A stretch of 60,665 nt of DNA from contig JARLGU010000044.1 in assembly GCA_031292625.1 (NCBI GenBank), positions 1-60,665 on the forward strand, written 5' to 3'. The DNA is from Capsulimonadaceae bacterium. Its GTDB lineage: Bacteria > Armatimonadota > Armatimonadia > Armatimonadales > Capsulimonadaceae. Shown in pieces: positions 44,501 through 52,566 of the stretch. The number at the start of each line of letters is the position of its first letter. The first letter of the stretch is position 1. The notes under the pieces were generated by a model, which was not told the DNA's origin, made no database searches, and saw nothing but the letters and a program-made list of their open reading frames with translations. Both the position numbers and the translations under genes were made by a program.

Positions 44501-46282
44501 GCCTTCGGGCTGTGCAATCCAGTTGCCGCGCACTCCGGTGAACGTTTTGCGCGGGCAGCGAACAACCGCGAGCGCGCCGGTCGGGATCGGCTTGTTGGGC
44601 ACGAAGCTGCTGGTCGGGTCGAAAATCAGCGCGTTGCCGGTAAGCGACGAGAAGCCCATTCGCAAACCCTGGCGGGTCCAGCGCGGATAATCCTTGACCG
44701 GCATCACGCCAGCCTTGGAACCTGACGGAAGCGAGTCTGGATCGTTGGTGTCGTTGAAAAGGTGCCAGTATTCGCATGCGAGCAACGTCGTCTGCTCGGC
44801 GACATTGGCGATATTGATATTATCGGGCGTGTCCGCGGGAGTATCGACGCGCTGGCGATTGTCATCCGTCGTAGCGAGTTCGATCGCCTTGCCGCCCGCG
44901 AGGTTGGCCGCCTCGGCGTCGAACGCAAACGAACCAGGCAGGTAGTCCTGCCACTTCTTGCCGCCGACCGGGTTGATGCCGTCGGCGAACCGCGCGGTGG
45001 GATCAAAGCCAAGAGCCGTGCCGATCTTAGCGGCATTGTCGCGCATTGAGCGGCCGATATCTGAAAAATCGGACTGAATGTCTTCTCGATAGTTGTAGTA
45101 GTTGGCCTTGTAGAAAACGCCAAACTGTGAGGACTGGCTGGACAGATCGAGACCGGTAAACAGATAAACCTGCTGCCGGTGCGGCAAGGATCCACCGTGC
45201 GCGGCGTAAAACTTATCCCAGCCAGAAAGCGGCAGCCACTGGTCGACATGCTTATCGATGTATTCGCGCACGCCCTGCAGTCCCAGGAAGTGACCGTCGG
45301 TTGCCACGAAGACCACGGTGCGCTTGGGGCGGTCCTGCGCGAAGAGGCGGGCGAGTTCAAGCATCGAGGCGACGCCGGTTGCGGCCTCCGCCCCCGGAGC
45401 AATGGCCGGGACGACCGACATCGAATCGTAGTAGGACTCGACGATCACGATCTGCTTGCGTAGAACGGGATCGGTTCCAGGAAGGACGCCGATAATGTTG
45501 GTAGCCTTTGCGACCCTCCATGGCTGGTTGCAATCCACGGCGGCGACGGCATGCGGGGTCGTCAGGGCTTGCGCTTCGAGAGCGGCGGCATCGCGACGGC
45601 TCACCCAAAAACGGGGAATGGACACGGGAACGGCAACGAACTTGGATTCGGCCTCGCCGCGCATCGGCTCGTCAGGTTCCGCAAACAAAATCGCCTTCGC
45701 GCCAAGACGGGCAGGATTGAGCCACTTCGTCCCGCTGTTAAAGTCCATCAGGACGACGCTGCCGGCGACCTGCTTGCCGTTAAAGTTGATCAGATCGCCT
45801 TGACCGCCGTAAATCAGCGAGCCCTTAATGCCGCCGATCGGCAAAGTGGACGTGCGCACCAGGTTAGGCCACAGCGGATTGATCCGGTACGACTGACCGT
45901 TCACCTTGATCGTGGAGCGATTGTCATCGACAGGCACGGTGGCGTCGAACTGCTCAGTCCTGACGGCGCCTCCCGCGGGAGCAAGCAACGCGCCAAGGCG
46001 AGAGGCGACATAGTCACGCGCCTTGTCGTTGCCCGGATAGCCGACGACGCGGCTGCCAAGCGCTGAAAGGTAAGTGATTGTCGACGACAAGCCTCGTGCA
46101 TCGACATCCTTAGCCAACAGCCGGTACTGCGCCTGCGCATTCTGCGTATAGGCGTCGAGCTTTGCGGCTACGGGCGCGGGAGCGGCACTCTGAGGCGCGG
46201 CGTGCGAAGTGCCAATGGCAAACAGCGCAGACGCGAGCATCAAAACGACCGCGAGACGGAATCCGGCAATGGACATTCTCAT
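41567..46282 (-). CDS. Giant fusion: signal peptide, degenerate M28 peptidase domain, FtsX permease
   Basis: A 1571-residue protein. Residues 1-29 are a signal peptide (LAVVLMLASALFAIGTSHA). Residues about 60-350 resemble an M28 aminopeptidase with a PA-like insert, but the zinc-site motifs are altered: GAHYDS is ESYYDS (282-287), PGADDN is PGAEAA (296-301) and GGEELG is DGHFLG (329-334). A long extracytoplasmic beta-rich part follows to about 900, then three or so membrane helices. Next is a complete FtsX unit (SNMRRRKARTVLTCITLVLL to YPARKASEV) with its own large periplasmic loop. The last 130 residues are a soluble cytoplasmic tail (EWSISLPFAITGNQ). It heads the six-gene operon ending with the LolD-type ATPase. 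It probably pairs with the minimal permease as the substrate-facing half of an exporter. Confidence 0.85.
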   Translation of the reverse strand: MRMSIAGFRLAVVLMLASALFAIGTSHAAPQSAAPAPVAAKLDAYTQNAQAQYRLLAKDVDARGLSSTITYLSALGSRVVGYPGNDKARDYVASRLGALLAPAGGAVRTEQFDATVPVDDNRSTIKVNGQSYRINPLWPNLVRTSTLPIGGIKGSLIYGGQGDLINFNGKQVAGSVVLMDFNSGTKWLNPARLGAKAILFAEPDEPMRGEAESKFVAVPVSIPRFWVSRRDAAALEAQALTTPHAVAAVDCNQPWRVAKATNIIGVLPGTDPVLRKQIVIVESYYDSMSVVPAIAPGAEAATGVASMLELARLFAQDRPKRTVVFVATDGHFLGLQGVREYIDKHVDQWLPLSGWDKFYAAHGGSLPHRQQVYLFTGLDLSSQSSQFGVFYKANYYNYREDIQSDFSDIGRSMRDNAAKIGTALGFDPTARFADGINPVGGKKWQDYLPGSFAFDAEAANLAGGKAIELATTDDNRQRVDTPADTPDNINIANVAEQTTLLACEYWHLFNDTNDPDSLPSGSKAGVMPVKDYPRWTRQGLRMGFSSLTGNALIFDPTSSFVPNKPIPTGALAVVRCPRKTFTGVRGNWIAQPEGTKFHFVGLPLLTANAGGFGSLVGGNQFHVDAYRISDGLPTPDDVLHATTPTTRGQIDFAPDLGPNGATQYPVELSMTGVTNSVQVIVFKCIPTTVFDLVDQSNLMTLTGIQIIDGATNGVPRQYGYALSTQSVQSSYVEDVAVLFTDLNTRIKVLMSSGPVATRFLLLNSRTMLEGGKDKIRAAAEGYGYNVANPKDPFNPPNFVVDGVVTDTPMRVASDMWTLDDFRIRQLRKYRIVDHEMDAIHNKAGELLTRAKQELDNLQYASFDSDSRSAWGLESRVYPRAQQTAADVVQGVLFYLFLMIPFAFFIERLFVAAPDLKKQLMWVMGIFLVIFMVFSQIHPAFDITINPGIVLIAFIMMALSLLVSLMVWGKFEDQMQQINKATTGVHKIDVGTAGVAFAAFSLGISNMRRRKARTVLTCITLVLLTFTVLSFTSIVNAIRYNKVAAPGSTRYHGILLRTANWDPLQAPAYTLLRDKFGSAYPVAARAWFQATTVKSGDKVLDIKGVTGFQPTEATITHPQEDLIAGRWFQPGDVYTTILPDGLATSLGLTTEDVGKASVTFSGQDYLVIGIIDGSKLKDTKDLDNEPLSPADFQATQASASANANGSGGDQAGFQEYLHIDPQQVIYVPYETLMNIGGKLESVAVNFKSPVLAEKELMDLMPRLDLNLYAGLDKNYRFSAINSTAGKDMGTVVVPLLIAALIVLNTMLGSVFERVKEIAIFSSIGLTPGNIAMLFIAESLVYAVIGAVSGYLIGQGLSKIITTFGILPGLYLNFSSTSAMLATASVGAVVLLSTLYPARKASEVATPAVDRVWRLPEPDGDEWSISLPFAITGNQAVGINGYLAEWLQSYVEQSVGDFLVQDVEVSTCQSEFGEKWELKARVWLAPFDLGVSQTINLQTVPTALEDVFEVRIDLHRLSGDVSNWKRVNRRFLNVVRRQFLIWRTLSAEQRERYFSATHSADGAGQASELAPAL

Positions 46283-46616
46283 AATGCGTCAGTTCAACTC
46301 GTTAGGGAGTGACGGTGTGGGTCCTGGAGCAGCCCCATGCACGATTAGGCCGGCCCTTTCGTCATTTACCGATAGCGCGATAAGCATAATCACCCCCTGA
46401 ATACCAGGCGTGAATGCTGCGCAGAAGGCGACGATCGGGGACACTACACGAAAAATCGGATGGTCATACTTGCCAGCCTAACTATCATATCACATTGATC
46501 TCGAAAATTCAACCGGTCCATGGGTTGCTCTACACCACAAAAATCAACAGCGCCCCGCCTCCTTGCGACGGTGAGATGCAAAAGGAGGCTCGCGGGGCTA
46601 TTCGCCGGGCAACAGC
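46283..46616. other. Intergenic region upstream of the giant FtsX gene
   Basis: The promoter of the six-gene operon should lie here, but I see no convincing -35/-10 pair. GCCTCCTT (46557-46564) and AAGGAGGC (46582-46589) form an 8-bp hairpin 28 bases past the pilT stop; read on the minus strand it is a weak terminator candidate without an adjacent T-run. Confidence 0.4.
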
Positions 46617-47684
46617 CTATCCGGGCCGGCGAATAGCCTGCTTGAGTTCCGTGATGTTTCCGGCGTTGTGGAGGGCTTCTTCTTCGGTGACGATACCCGC
46701 TTTGACGTACTTTAGCAGGCATTGGTTCATCGTCTGCATCCCCCAGAAATTGCCCTCGCTGATTGCGGCGTAAAGGTTGCCCACTTTACCGTCTTCGATA
46801 ATCTTCTGAATCGTCGGCGTCGTGATCATGACCTCAATGGCCCCCACCCGTCCCGTTCCGTCGGCGCGCGGCAGAAGCTTCTGGGAAACGACGCCCTTGA
46901 GCGAGTTCGCGAGCCGCATATTAAGCATATCGCGATCGGTTGGCGGATACATGTTGACAATGCGGTCGAGCGTTTCAGGCGCCGACGATGTGTGCAGGGT
47001 CGAGAAAACAAGGTGTCCCGTTTCCGCGGCGGTTAGTGCGACGGACATTGTTTCAATATCTCGCAGTTCGCCCACCAGCAGCACGTCCGGGTTCTGGCGC
47101 ATCATGTACTTCAGCGCATCGGAGAACGAATCCGTATCGAAGCCCACTTCGCGCTGGGAGACGATCGCCATCTTATCGGGGTGCACGAACTCGATCGGGT
47201 CCTCGACCGTGATGATGTTGACGTTGCGGGTCTCGTTGATATTGTTGATCATCGCCGACAGGGTTGTCGACTTACCGGAACCAGTCGGCCCCGTTACAAG
47301 AACGAGCCCCTGACGCGACTTGGTAATGTCTGCGAGCACCGGGGGCATTCCAAGCTGTTCGAGAGTATAGATCTTCAGCGGAACAAGCCGGCAGGTCATC
47401 GCCATCGCGCCGCGCTGCTGGTATATGTTGATGCGAAGGCGGGTTAGGCCCTCGATTTCTTGGGCTATGTCGAGTTCGTGGCGATGCTCGAATCGCCCGA
47501 TCTGTTCGTGAGTCATCACGCTGTAAGCGAGGTTGCGCGTGTCGTCGGCAGTCAGGACGGGATAATCGTCCATGCGCACGATCGATCCATGCTGACGAAT
47601 ACAAGGGCAGCAATCCTTCTTGATAAAAACATCCGACGCCTTTCTCTTAGCGGCATCCCTGATCATGTCAAATAACTCTAGCAT
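46617..47684 (-). CDS. pilT: Type IV pilus retraction ATPase, PilT family
   Basis: A 355-residue secretion-superfamily ATPase. It has Walker A GPTGSGKSTT, the Asp box ITVEDPIEF, Walker B LLVGELRDIETM, the His box GHLVFSTLHT, and the PilT C-terminal AIRRPG. It drives pilus retraction or depolymerisation at the inner membrane. The ATG at 47684 has AAGGGA seven bases upstream. No other pilus assembly genes are adjacent; the only pilin-like gene in the window is the DUF1559 pseudopilin at 5634. It shares direction with the two upstream genes, with an 89-base gap. Confidence 0.95.
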   Translation of the reverse strand: MLELFDMIRDAAKRKASDVFIKKDCCPCIRQHGSIVRMDDYPVLTADDTRNLAYSVMTHEQIGRFEHRHELDIAQEIEGLTRLRINIYQQRGAMAMTCRLVPLKIYTLEQLGMPPVLADITKSRQGLVLVTGPTGSGKSTTLSAMINNINETRNVNIITVEDPIEFVHPDKMAIVSQREVGFDTDSFSDALKYMMRQNPDVLLVGELRDIETMSVALTAAETGHLVFSTLHTSSAPETLDRIVNMYPPTDRDMLNMRLANSLKGVVSQKLLPRADGTGRVGAIEVMITTPTIQKIIEDGKVGNLYAAISEGNFWGMQTMNQCLLKYVKAGIVTEEEALHNAGNITELKQAIRRPG

Positions 47685-47773
47685 CGAGCAGTCCCTTCAG
47701 TATGTAATGGATGGTAAGCGTCATTCAGAATTATAACACGCAACATACGCAGTGCTTCAGGAGCGCTCCCGGC

Positions 47774-48529
47774 TTATCCCGCCGGGGGCTTAACGGACAA
47801 GACAGTGTATACGACGTATCCGGCGAACGCCGCGAGGCAGCCGACGAAGACGACTCCAATCACCTTGAGCAACGATTTCTTGCGCCTGGCGGAAAAATCT
47901 TCCGCGCGCTTTTGCTCGGCAGGATCCGCCTGCCACTTAGGCAGCGTCAGTTGGCCAAAGGATGCATCCTTAATCGCCACATCGTACGTATACATTGCGG
48001 ATGCCGAGGTCGACATTTCGTCGAGCCGAATATTGACATACCGATCGTTGTAGGTTCTTAAGCCGGTAAAGCGAAAGGCGGGGTCGACAATAAAGCTCAG
48101 GCGCAGCCGCTTGTAATTCTTGAGCGAGCAGATCAGCGGTTCCAGGTCGAACCCGCCCGATTGCGCGGGGAGCAGCGCGGGCGATGTGAATGTCACGCAC
48201 GTCATCGGCGGAACTCTGAGACCGGTCAGTTGGGTTGCCTCGGTCGTGATCTGAACGTCATGAAGCGTGCGCGCCGTCAGTTTGCTGTACTTAACCGAAT
48301 CGGCAAGAGCCTTTGTCTCGCCAACGGCGGTCGCGTACGTAAACGTGACGTGATCCTCGTAGCCCTGGCGTCCCGGCCACCCACGGAACATCTTGGCGGG
48401 GAACATCATGACATGCACATCCGCGGCGCCGGGCAATACCGCCTGCGCGTACGCATTGCCACCGGAAAGGACTGTGCCGGTCAACAGCACGGTCGCAAGT
48501 CCCACATACATGCGGAAACGGCACATCAT
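47774..48529 (-). CDS. Exported, C-terminally anchored protein of unknown function
   Basis: I do not recognise this 251-residue protein. It has an N-terminal signal segment (VGLATVLLTGTVLSGGNAYA), a beta-rich extracytoplasmic region (about 30-195), a charged stretch (AEQKRAEDFSARRKK), and a C-terminal membrane helix (VIGVVFVGCLAAFAGYVVYTVL). The charged stretch before the helix implies the C-terminus is at the inner membrane. Its position between a small broken gene and pilT suggests a shared transcript but does not define a pilus role. Confidence 0.75.
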   Translation of the reverse strand: MMCRFRMYVGLATVLLTGTVLSGGNAYAQAVLPGAADVHVMMFPAKMFRGWPGRQGYEDHVTFTYATAVGETKALADSVKYSKLTARTLHDVQITTEATQLTGLRVPPMTCVTFTSPALLPAQSGGFDLEPLICSLKNYKRLRLSFIVDPAFRFTGLRTYNDRYVNIRLDEMSTSASAMYTYDVAIKDASFGQLTLPKWQADPAEQKRAEDFSARRKKSLLKVIGVVFVGCLAAFAGYVVYTVLSVKPPAG

Positions 48530-48536
48530 AATTCGT

Positions 48537-48831
48537 TTACGTTCCTACCCGGCTCTGCGCAGCCTGGTAAAGGACGAGTGCATAGGGTCGTTCACCGGCA
48601 TGCTGAATATAAAAATCCCACTGCCAATCCCGCTTCAAACCGCAGCGTCCAAATCCTCGCGGGCGGCGGCAACGGCTGGTCGACCGGTAGAGAGGCCCAA
48701 TCGCGGGCATACTGCGTGAAAACCGAATAGGGGCGACCCGTTTGGAAACAAAGCGTTCCCAGTTCATGGACCGTCGTATCTGAACGAACATCGACCGTAA
48801 CGGCGCACTCGTTGAGCGCAGCGCCTATCAT
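48537..48831 (-). pseudogene. Small frameshifted gene (about 98 codons)
   Basis: From the ATG at 48831 one frame reads MIGAALNECAVTVDVRSDTT ... PPPARIWTLRFEA with strongly GC-rich third positions, then loses this pattern near 48650. From there a second frame reads KRDWQWDFYIQHAGERPY ... AAQSRVGT and stops at 48537. That stop is seven bases ahead of the next gene, and its ribosome binding site (TAGGA) lies inside the second frame. The simplest reading is one small cytosolic protein broken by a single frameshift, or a sequencing error. Function unknown. Confidence 0.4.
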
Positions 48832-49116
48832 ACGCTCTCGCGCACGTTGGTCACTAAGCCGGTCGGCGCTTACGCAAAGCTCGCGGCAATGCCGGAGACA
48901 AACTCGACGGCGGAGCGCGCCTGACATGCCAATCATTGTACCTTCGCCCGGACACTTGCAAACGTCCGGTCGCCAGACACACAGCGGCATGAGGTCAAGA
49001 CTGGCATCGATATCTATTGTACCTGCCGCCGCCGATGAATCACGCGACCGCCGCGCCGCGGGCTGACGCAAGGCGCGCACGGGACGCCCGCGCGGCGCGT
49101 ATGCCATAATAGCGCC

Positions 49117-49794
49117 ATGCTTCGAATCTGGGCACTGGGCGACTTGCATCTTTCGCTATCGTCCCCAAAACCGATGGACGTGTTCGGTCCGCATTGGAAG
49201 GACCATCCGGCGCGGATCAAGGAGAACTGCGGCAAGCTTATCGAAGAAGGAGACTTGCTGCTGATTCCGGGCGACCTGTCCTGGGCAATGAAGCGCAAGG
49301 ACGCCGAGACGGATCTTGCCTATATCGCCGCGCTTCCCGGCATAAAAGTGCTCTGTAAAGGGAACCATGACTACTGGTGGGACTCGGATCGGCCGTTGCG
49401 CCGCGAAGGGCTGCACGACACGCCGTTTTGCACCGCCGACGGCCGGATCGGCGTAGCCGGAACGCGCGGGTGGACGCCGTTGGTTGGCTCCATGAGCGCC
49501 GAGGAGCGGGCTGCCGGAGAAAAGACAATCGCCAAGGAGATTCGCCGGCTCGAAAAGAGACTCAAGGCCATTGAAAACTGTCCCATCAAGTACGCGATGA
49601 TCCACCATCCGCCGCTGGCGGAATTCGTCCCGGTTCTGAGGCAGTTTGGCGTACAAACGATCCTATATGGGCATGTCCATCTTGGCGGCAGCGACGAGGT
49701 GTTGCCCGAGAACTGGCGGGGGTTCCGCTGCTATTGCGTAGCCGCGGACCGGATACGGTTCACGCCACGCCTTATTGACTCCATAGACACGTAA
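49117..49794 (+). CDS. Metallophosphoesterase
   Basis: A 225-residue calcineurin-like phosphoesterase with the full metal-site set: GDLHL (start), GDLSWAMKR, GNHDYWWDS, and IHHPP plus YGHVHLGG. It is close to a family of small cytosolic phosphoesterases of unproven substrate (nucleotide or phosphodiester). It stands alone at the divergent junction with the secreted-protein and pilT group. Its last codons overlap the predicted floA promoter. The 285 bases upstream (48832-49116) hold no gene I can support. Confidence 0.93.
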   Translation: MLRIWALGDLHLSLSSPKPMDVFGPHWKDHPARIKENCGKLIEEGDLLLIPGDLSWAMKRKDAETDLAYIAALPGIKVLCKGNHDYWWDSDRPLRREGLHDTPFCTADGRIGVAGTRGWTPLVGSMSAEERAAGEKTIAKEIRRLEKRLKAIENCPIKYAMIHHPPLAEFVPVLRQFGVQTILYGHVHLGGSDEVLPENWRGFRCYCVAADRIRFTPRLIDSIDT

Positions 49795-49812
49795 GAAAAC
49801 GTGTGATATAAT
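49784..49812 (+). promoter_or_regulatory. Promoter of floA
   Basis: TAGACA (49784-49789), a 17-bp spacer and a perfect TATAAT (49807-49812), extended by TG. A 6-bp inverted repeat, ACACGT (49787-49792) and ACGTGT (49799-49804), lies between the two boxes and could be an operator. The promoter begins inside the end of the upstream gene. Confidence 0.7.
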
Positions 49813-49896
49813 GCAATCATCAGCCGCTCAAACGCATCGATGCGTCCTGGGTTGTTTTGATTCCCTCAGAATCAACGCAGAAGAGAGAACCACTCC

Positions 49897-50901
49897 ATGT
49901 TTCCCATCGCAATCTTGATTGTCGGCGTCGTCGCTCTGTTTTTGATCTGGGTGTTCCTCCAGTATGTGCCCATTGGCCTCTGGGTGAACGCCATCGCCGC
50001 CGGGGTCCACGATGTGACGCCAGGCTACCTGATCGGCATGCGTCTGCGAAAGGTTCCGCAAGAGCGCGTCATCCTGCCGCTCATCGGCGCCGTCAAAGCT
50101 GGAGTCCCCGTGACGCTGAATCAGCTTGAGACCCACTACATGGCCGGCGGAAACGTCGACCGTGTCGTCGCGGCCCTCATATCCGCCCATCGCGCACAGA
50201 TCCCCCTCTCGTTCGAAAAGGCGGCGGCAATCGACCTGGCGGGCCGCGACGTGCTTGAAGCAATCAAGATGTCCGTCAACCCCAAGGTGATTGAAACGCC
50301 AGTCGTCTCCGGCATCGCCCGGAATGGAGTCGAGATGAAGGCTTTCGCCCGGGTGACGGTTCGCGCCAACGTGGACCAGTTCGTCGGCGGAGCGGGCGAA
50401 GCGACGGTTCTCGCGCGCGTCGGCGAAGGCATCGTCACGACGATTGGTTCGGCGGCGACGCATATCGACGTCATGGAGAATCCGGCGGCGATCTCGAAAA
50501 CGGTTTTGGCGAAAGGTCTCGATGCCGGAACGGCCTTCGAGATTCTGTCGATCGACATCGCGGACGTAATGGTCGGTCAGAACATCGGCGCCCGGCTGCA
50601 ATCCGATCAGGCAGAAGCCGACAAGAAGATCGCCCAGGCAAAGGCCGAAGAGCGGCGCGTGATGGCGATCGCCCGCGAGCAAGAGATGAAGGCCTACACG
50701 CAAGAAATGCAGGCCAAGGTCGTAGAGGCGCAGGCCCAGGTGCCGCAGGCGCTCGCGGACGCGCTCCGCAGCGGCAATATGGGCGTGATGGACTATTACG
50801 GCATGCGCAATTTGCAGGCGGATACCGAGATGCGCTCCGGGATCGGCAAACTAGCCGGCGACGATGAGGGCGTTTCGGGAGGCGGCACGCCGCAAACGTA
50901 G
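49897..50901 (+). CDS. floA: Flotillin-like protein FloA (UPF0365)
   Basis: A 334-residue membrane scaffold protein of lipid-raft-like domains. It has an N-terminal hydrophobic hairpin ([20 protein letters not shown]), a PHB/SPFH-type domain (about 90-210: [38 protein letters not shown]), and an Ala/Glu-rich coiled coil ([17 protein letters not shown]). The length matches Bacillus FloA. The usual NfeD partner is not adjacent; the next gene encodes a small membrane-anchored protein instead. It has its own promoter, so it is probably transcribed alone or with the downstream gene. Confidence 0.95.
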   Translation: MFPIAILIVGVVALFLIWVFLQYVPIGLWVNAIAAGVHDVTPGYLIGMRLRKVPQERVILPLIGAVKAGVPVTLNQLETHYMAGGNVDRVVAALISAHRAQIPLSFEKAAAIDLAGRDVLEAIKMSVNPKVIETPVVSGIARNGVEMKAFARVTVRANVDQFVGGAGEATVLARVGEGIVTTIGSAATHIDVMENPAAISKTVLAKGLDAGTAFEILSIDIADVMVGQNIGARLQSDQAEADKKIAQAKAEERRVMAIAREQEMKAYTQEMQAKVVEAQAQVPQALADALRSGNMGVMDYYGMRNLQADTEMRSGIGKLAGDDEGVSGGGTPQT

Positions 50902-51073
50902 GCGAAAGAGGCGACTTGGCGTCAGGCCGAGTCGTCGCGCAACAAATCGCTTCAACAAGACCGATTCAAAAACCTGTCCTTCACACAACATTGCCGCCTG
51001 CCTGGCTCGCGCATAGAGTGCAAAGGGGATTGTTAGGCGCTCGCCGTCTTGACGCTTAAGATAGTGCTCTTAT

Positions 51074-51643
51074 ATGGAAACGCTGATCGTCCTAATTGTC
51101 TCAGTTATCCGATCGCTCATTGAATGGGTGATGCGAGATCCCCAGCACGCGATCCCCATCCTAATCGTAGCGTGGGTGCTCTGGCAGGTTCTTAAAGCCG
51201 CAGGCGCCTGGGCGCGCGCGACGGAGGCGGAGACAGATACGGCGCCGCCATCGTCCCCGTCTGCACAAGGTCCCGCCTTGCGGACATCGGATGCAATGCG
51301 GCAGGAAGAATTTCCCTATCGCCCGCAAGGTCCAGCCGCCGGTCCGCCAACCTCAGTCTTCGAAAACGAATCATCGCCGTCGACGGCGTCGTCCGTTGCG
51401 ATCGCCAGCGATCGCGAAAAGCAAGCAGCGGAGGATCGGGCGAAACTTGCCGCGGCGCCAATCATTACCGACAAACGAAAACCGGGCGAGGCGGCTGGAT
51501 GGAAGAATTTGGACAAACGGCTCGAAAGCTTAGGGACCAATAAGGCGGGCCTTGTCCGTGCCCTGATCCTCGCACAGGCCCTCGAACGCCCCTCAGGCCG
51601 GCGCGCCATCGCTGCGGGTCCCCACCGGCCTGCGCGCAAATAA
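51074..51643 (+). CDS. Small membrane-anchored protein of unknown function
   Basis: A 189-residue protein with an N-terminal hydrophobic part broken by a charged turn (LIVLIVSVIRSLIEWVM, IPILIVAWVLWQVLKAAG), a Pro/Ser/Glu-rich linker (about 50-130), and a short basic C-terminal domain (GWKNLDKRLESLGTNKAGLVRALILAQALERP). No ribosome binding site is visible ahead of the ATG at 51074, so a later start or leaderless translation is possible. It is not recognised as any family; it follows floA in the same direction. Confidence 0.65.
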   Translation: METLIVLIVSVIRSLIEWVMRDPQHAIPILIVAWVLWQVLKAAGAWARATEAETDTAPPSSPSAQGPALRTSDAMRQEEFPYRPQGPAAGPPTSVFENESSPSTASSVAIASDREKQAAEDRAKLAAAPIITDKRKPGEAAGWKNLDKRLESLGTNKAGLVRALILAQALERPSGRRAIAAGPHRPARK

Positions 51644-51651
51644 ATCTTGAC

Positions 51652-51725
51652 GTGAGTTAAGTCACTTGTCATCGAATAGTCGCATTTATCGATCATTGAA
51701 CAATTGCTTAAGCATGAGGTATATT
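51652..51725 (+). promoter_or_regulatory. CRP-type palindrome and promoter of the CRP/FNR gene
   Basis: GTGA-N6-TCAC (51652-51665) matches the CRP half-site pattern. Downstream are TTGAAC (51696-51701), an 18-bp spacer and TATATT (51720-51725). The palindrome centre is about 73 bases ahead of the predicted start, a classic activator distance, suggesting autoregulation. GCTTAAGC within the spacer is also palindromic. Confidence 0.65.
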
Positions 51726-51769
51726 GATTGTAGCATGCCGGCATTGAGATTGATCGGAGGGTTGCTACG

Positions 51770-52456
51770 GTGAATACTCTCGCGCCCTATATTCGGCGCG
51801 CTCCGCTGATCTCGACCTTGCCAGTCGAGCTTCAGACGGACCTGGAGCGTGCTGGTGAAGAAAGGTCGTATCGCAGGCGTCAGATTGTGTTCATGGCGGA
51901 CCAACTGAACGACTACGTTTATCTACTCTCCTCCGGGCGAGTAAAGCTCGTGCGTGTTTCTCCGACAGGCCGCGAGATCACCCTGTATATCGTTAACCCC
52001 ATGGAGTTCTTCGGAGAGGCGCATCTCTTTGACGACAACGTCAGCTACGACATGACGGCCGAAGTCCTCGAAGATGCGGATGTCGTCGTATTCAGGCGCA
52101 CCGAAATTGTCGAAGCCCTCACCCGCAGTCCTGAATCAATGCGTGAACTGACTATCCTTCAGGCCAACCGGCGCGCCCAGGCGGAAAACCGTCTCACCGA
52201 GTATGTCTTCTACGATGTCCCGACACGCGTTGCCAGGCTTTTGACCCGGCTTTCGTCGACACACGGGCGCTACTCGAAGGGTGGATCGTTGATCCGCTTG
52301 AAACTCACCCACCAGGAAATTGCAAATCTGATAGGCAGTACGCGAGAAACCACGACGCTTATACTGAACGACTTCCGGCGGCGTGGCCTGATTGAGCTGC
52401 AAGGGCGGCGGATAGTCGTTTCCGACTCGGCCGGATTGCGCGATCTGGCGCACTAG
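51770..52456 (+). CDS. CRP/FNR-family transcriptional regulator
   Basis: A 228-residue regulator with an N-terminal cyclic-nucleotide-type beta barrel (about 20-130: YVYLLSSGRVKLVRVSPTGRE, NPMEFFGEAHLF), a dimer helix, and a C-terminal winged helix (LTHQEIANLIGSTRETTTLILNDFRRRGLIE). No FNR-type cysteines are present, so an oxygen-sensing cluster is unlikely. The phosphate-binding signature of true CRP (RSA) is also not obvious, so the effector is unclear. The start is GTG at 51770 with GGAGG about nine bases upstream. Confidence 0.93.
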   Translation: MNTLAPYIRRAPLISTLPVELQTDLERAGEERSYRRRQIVFMADQLNDYVYLLSSGRVKLVRVSPTGREITLYIVNPMEFFGEAHLFDDNVSYDMTAEVLEDADVVVFRRTEIVEALTRSPESMRELTILQANRRAQAENRLTEYVFYDVPTRVARLLTRLSSTHGRYSKGGSLIRLKLTHQEIANLIGSTRETTTLILNDFRRRGLIELQGRRIVVSDSAGLRDLAH

Positions 52457-52566
52457 CGAACAAACGGCGAGAGATCGCTAAGCGGGCAGACCTTACGACG
52501 AGCGGCGGCAAGCATCCGTCGAATGGCGGTTCGCCTCGTTCCGGCGTAAGGGTATAATTCGGCCAA

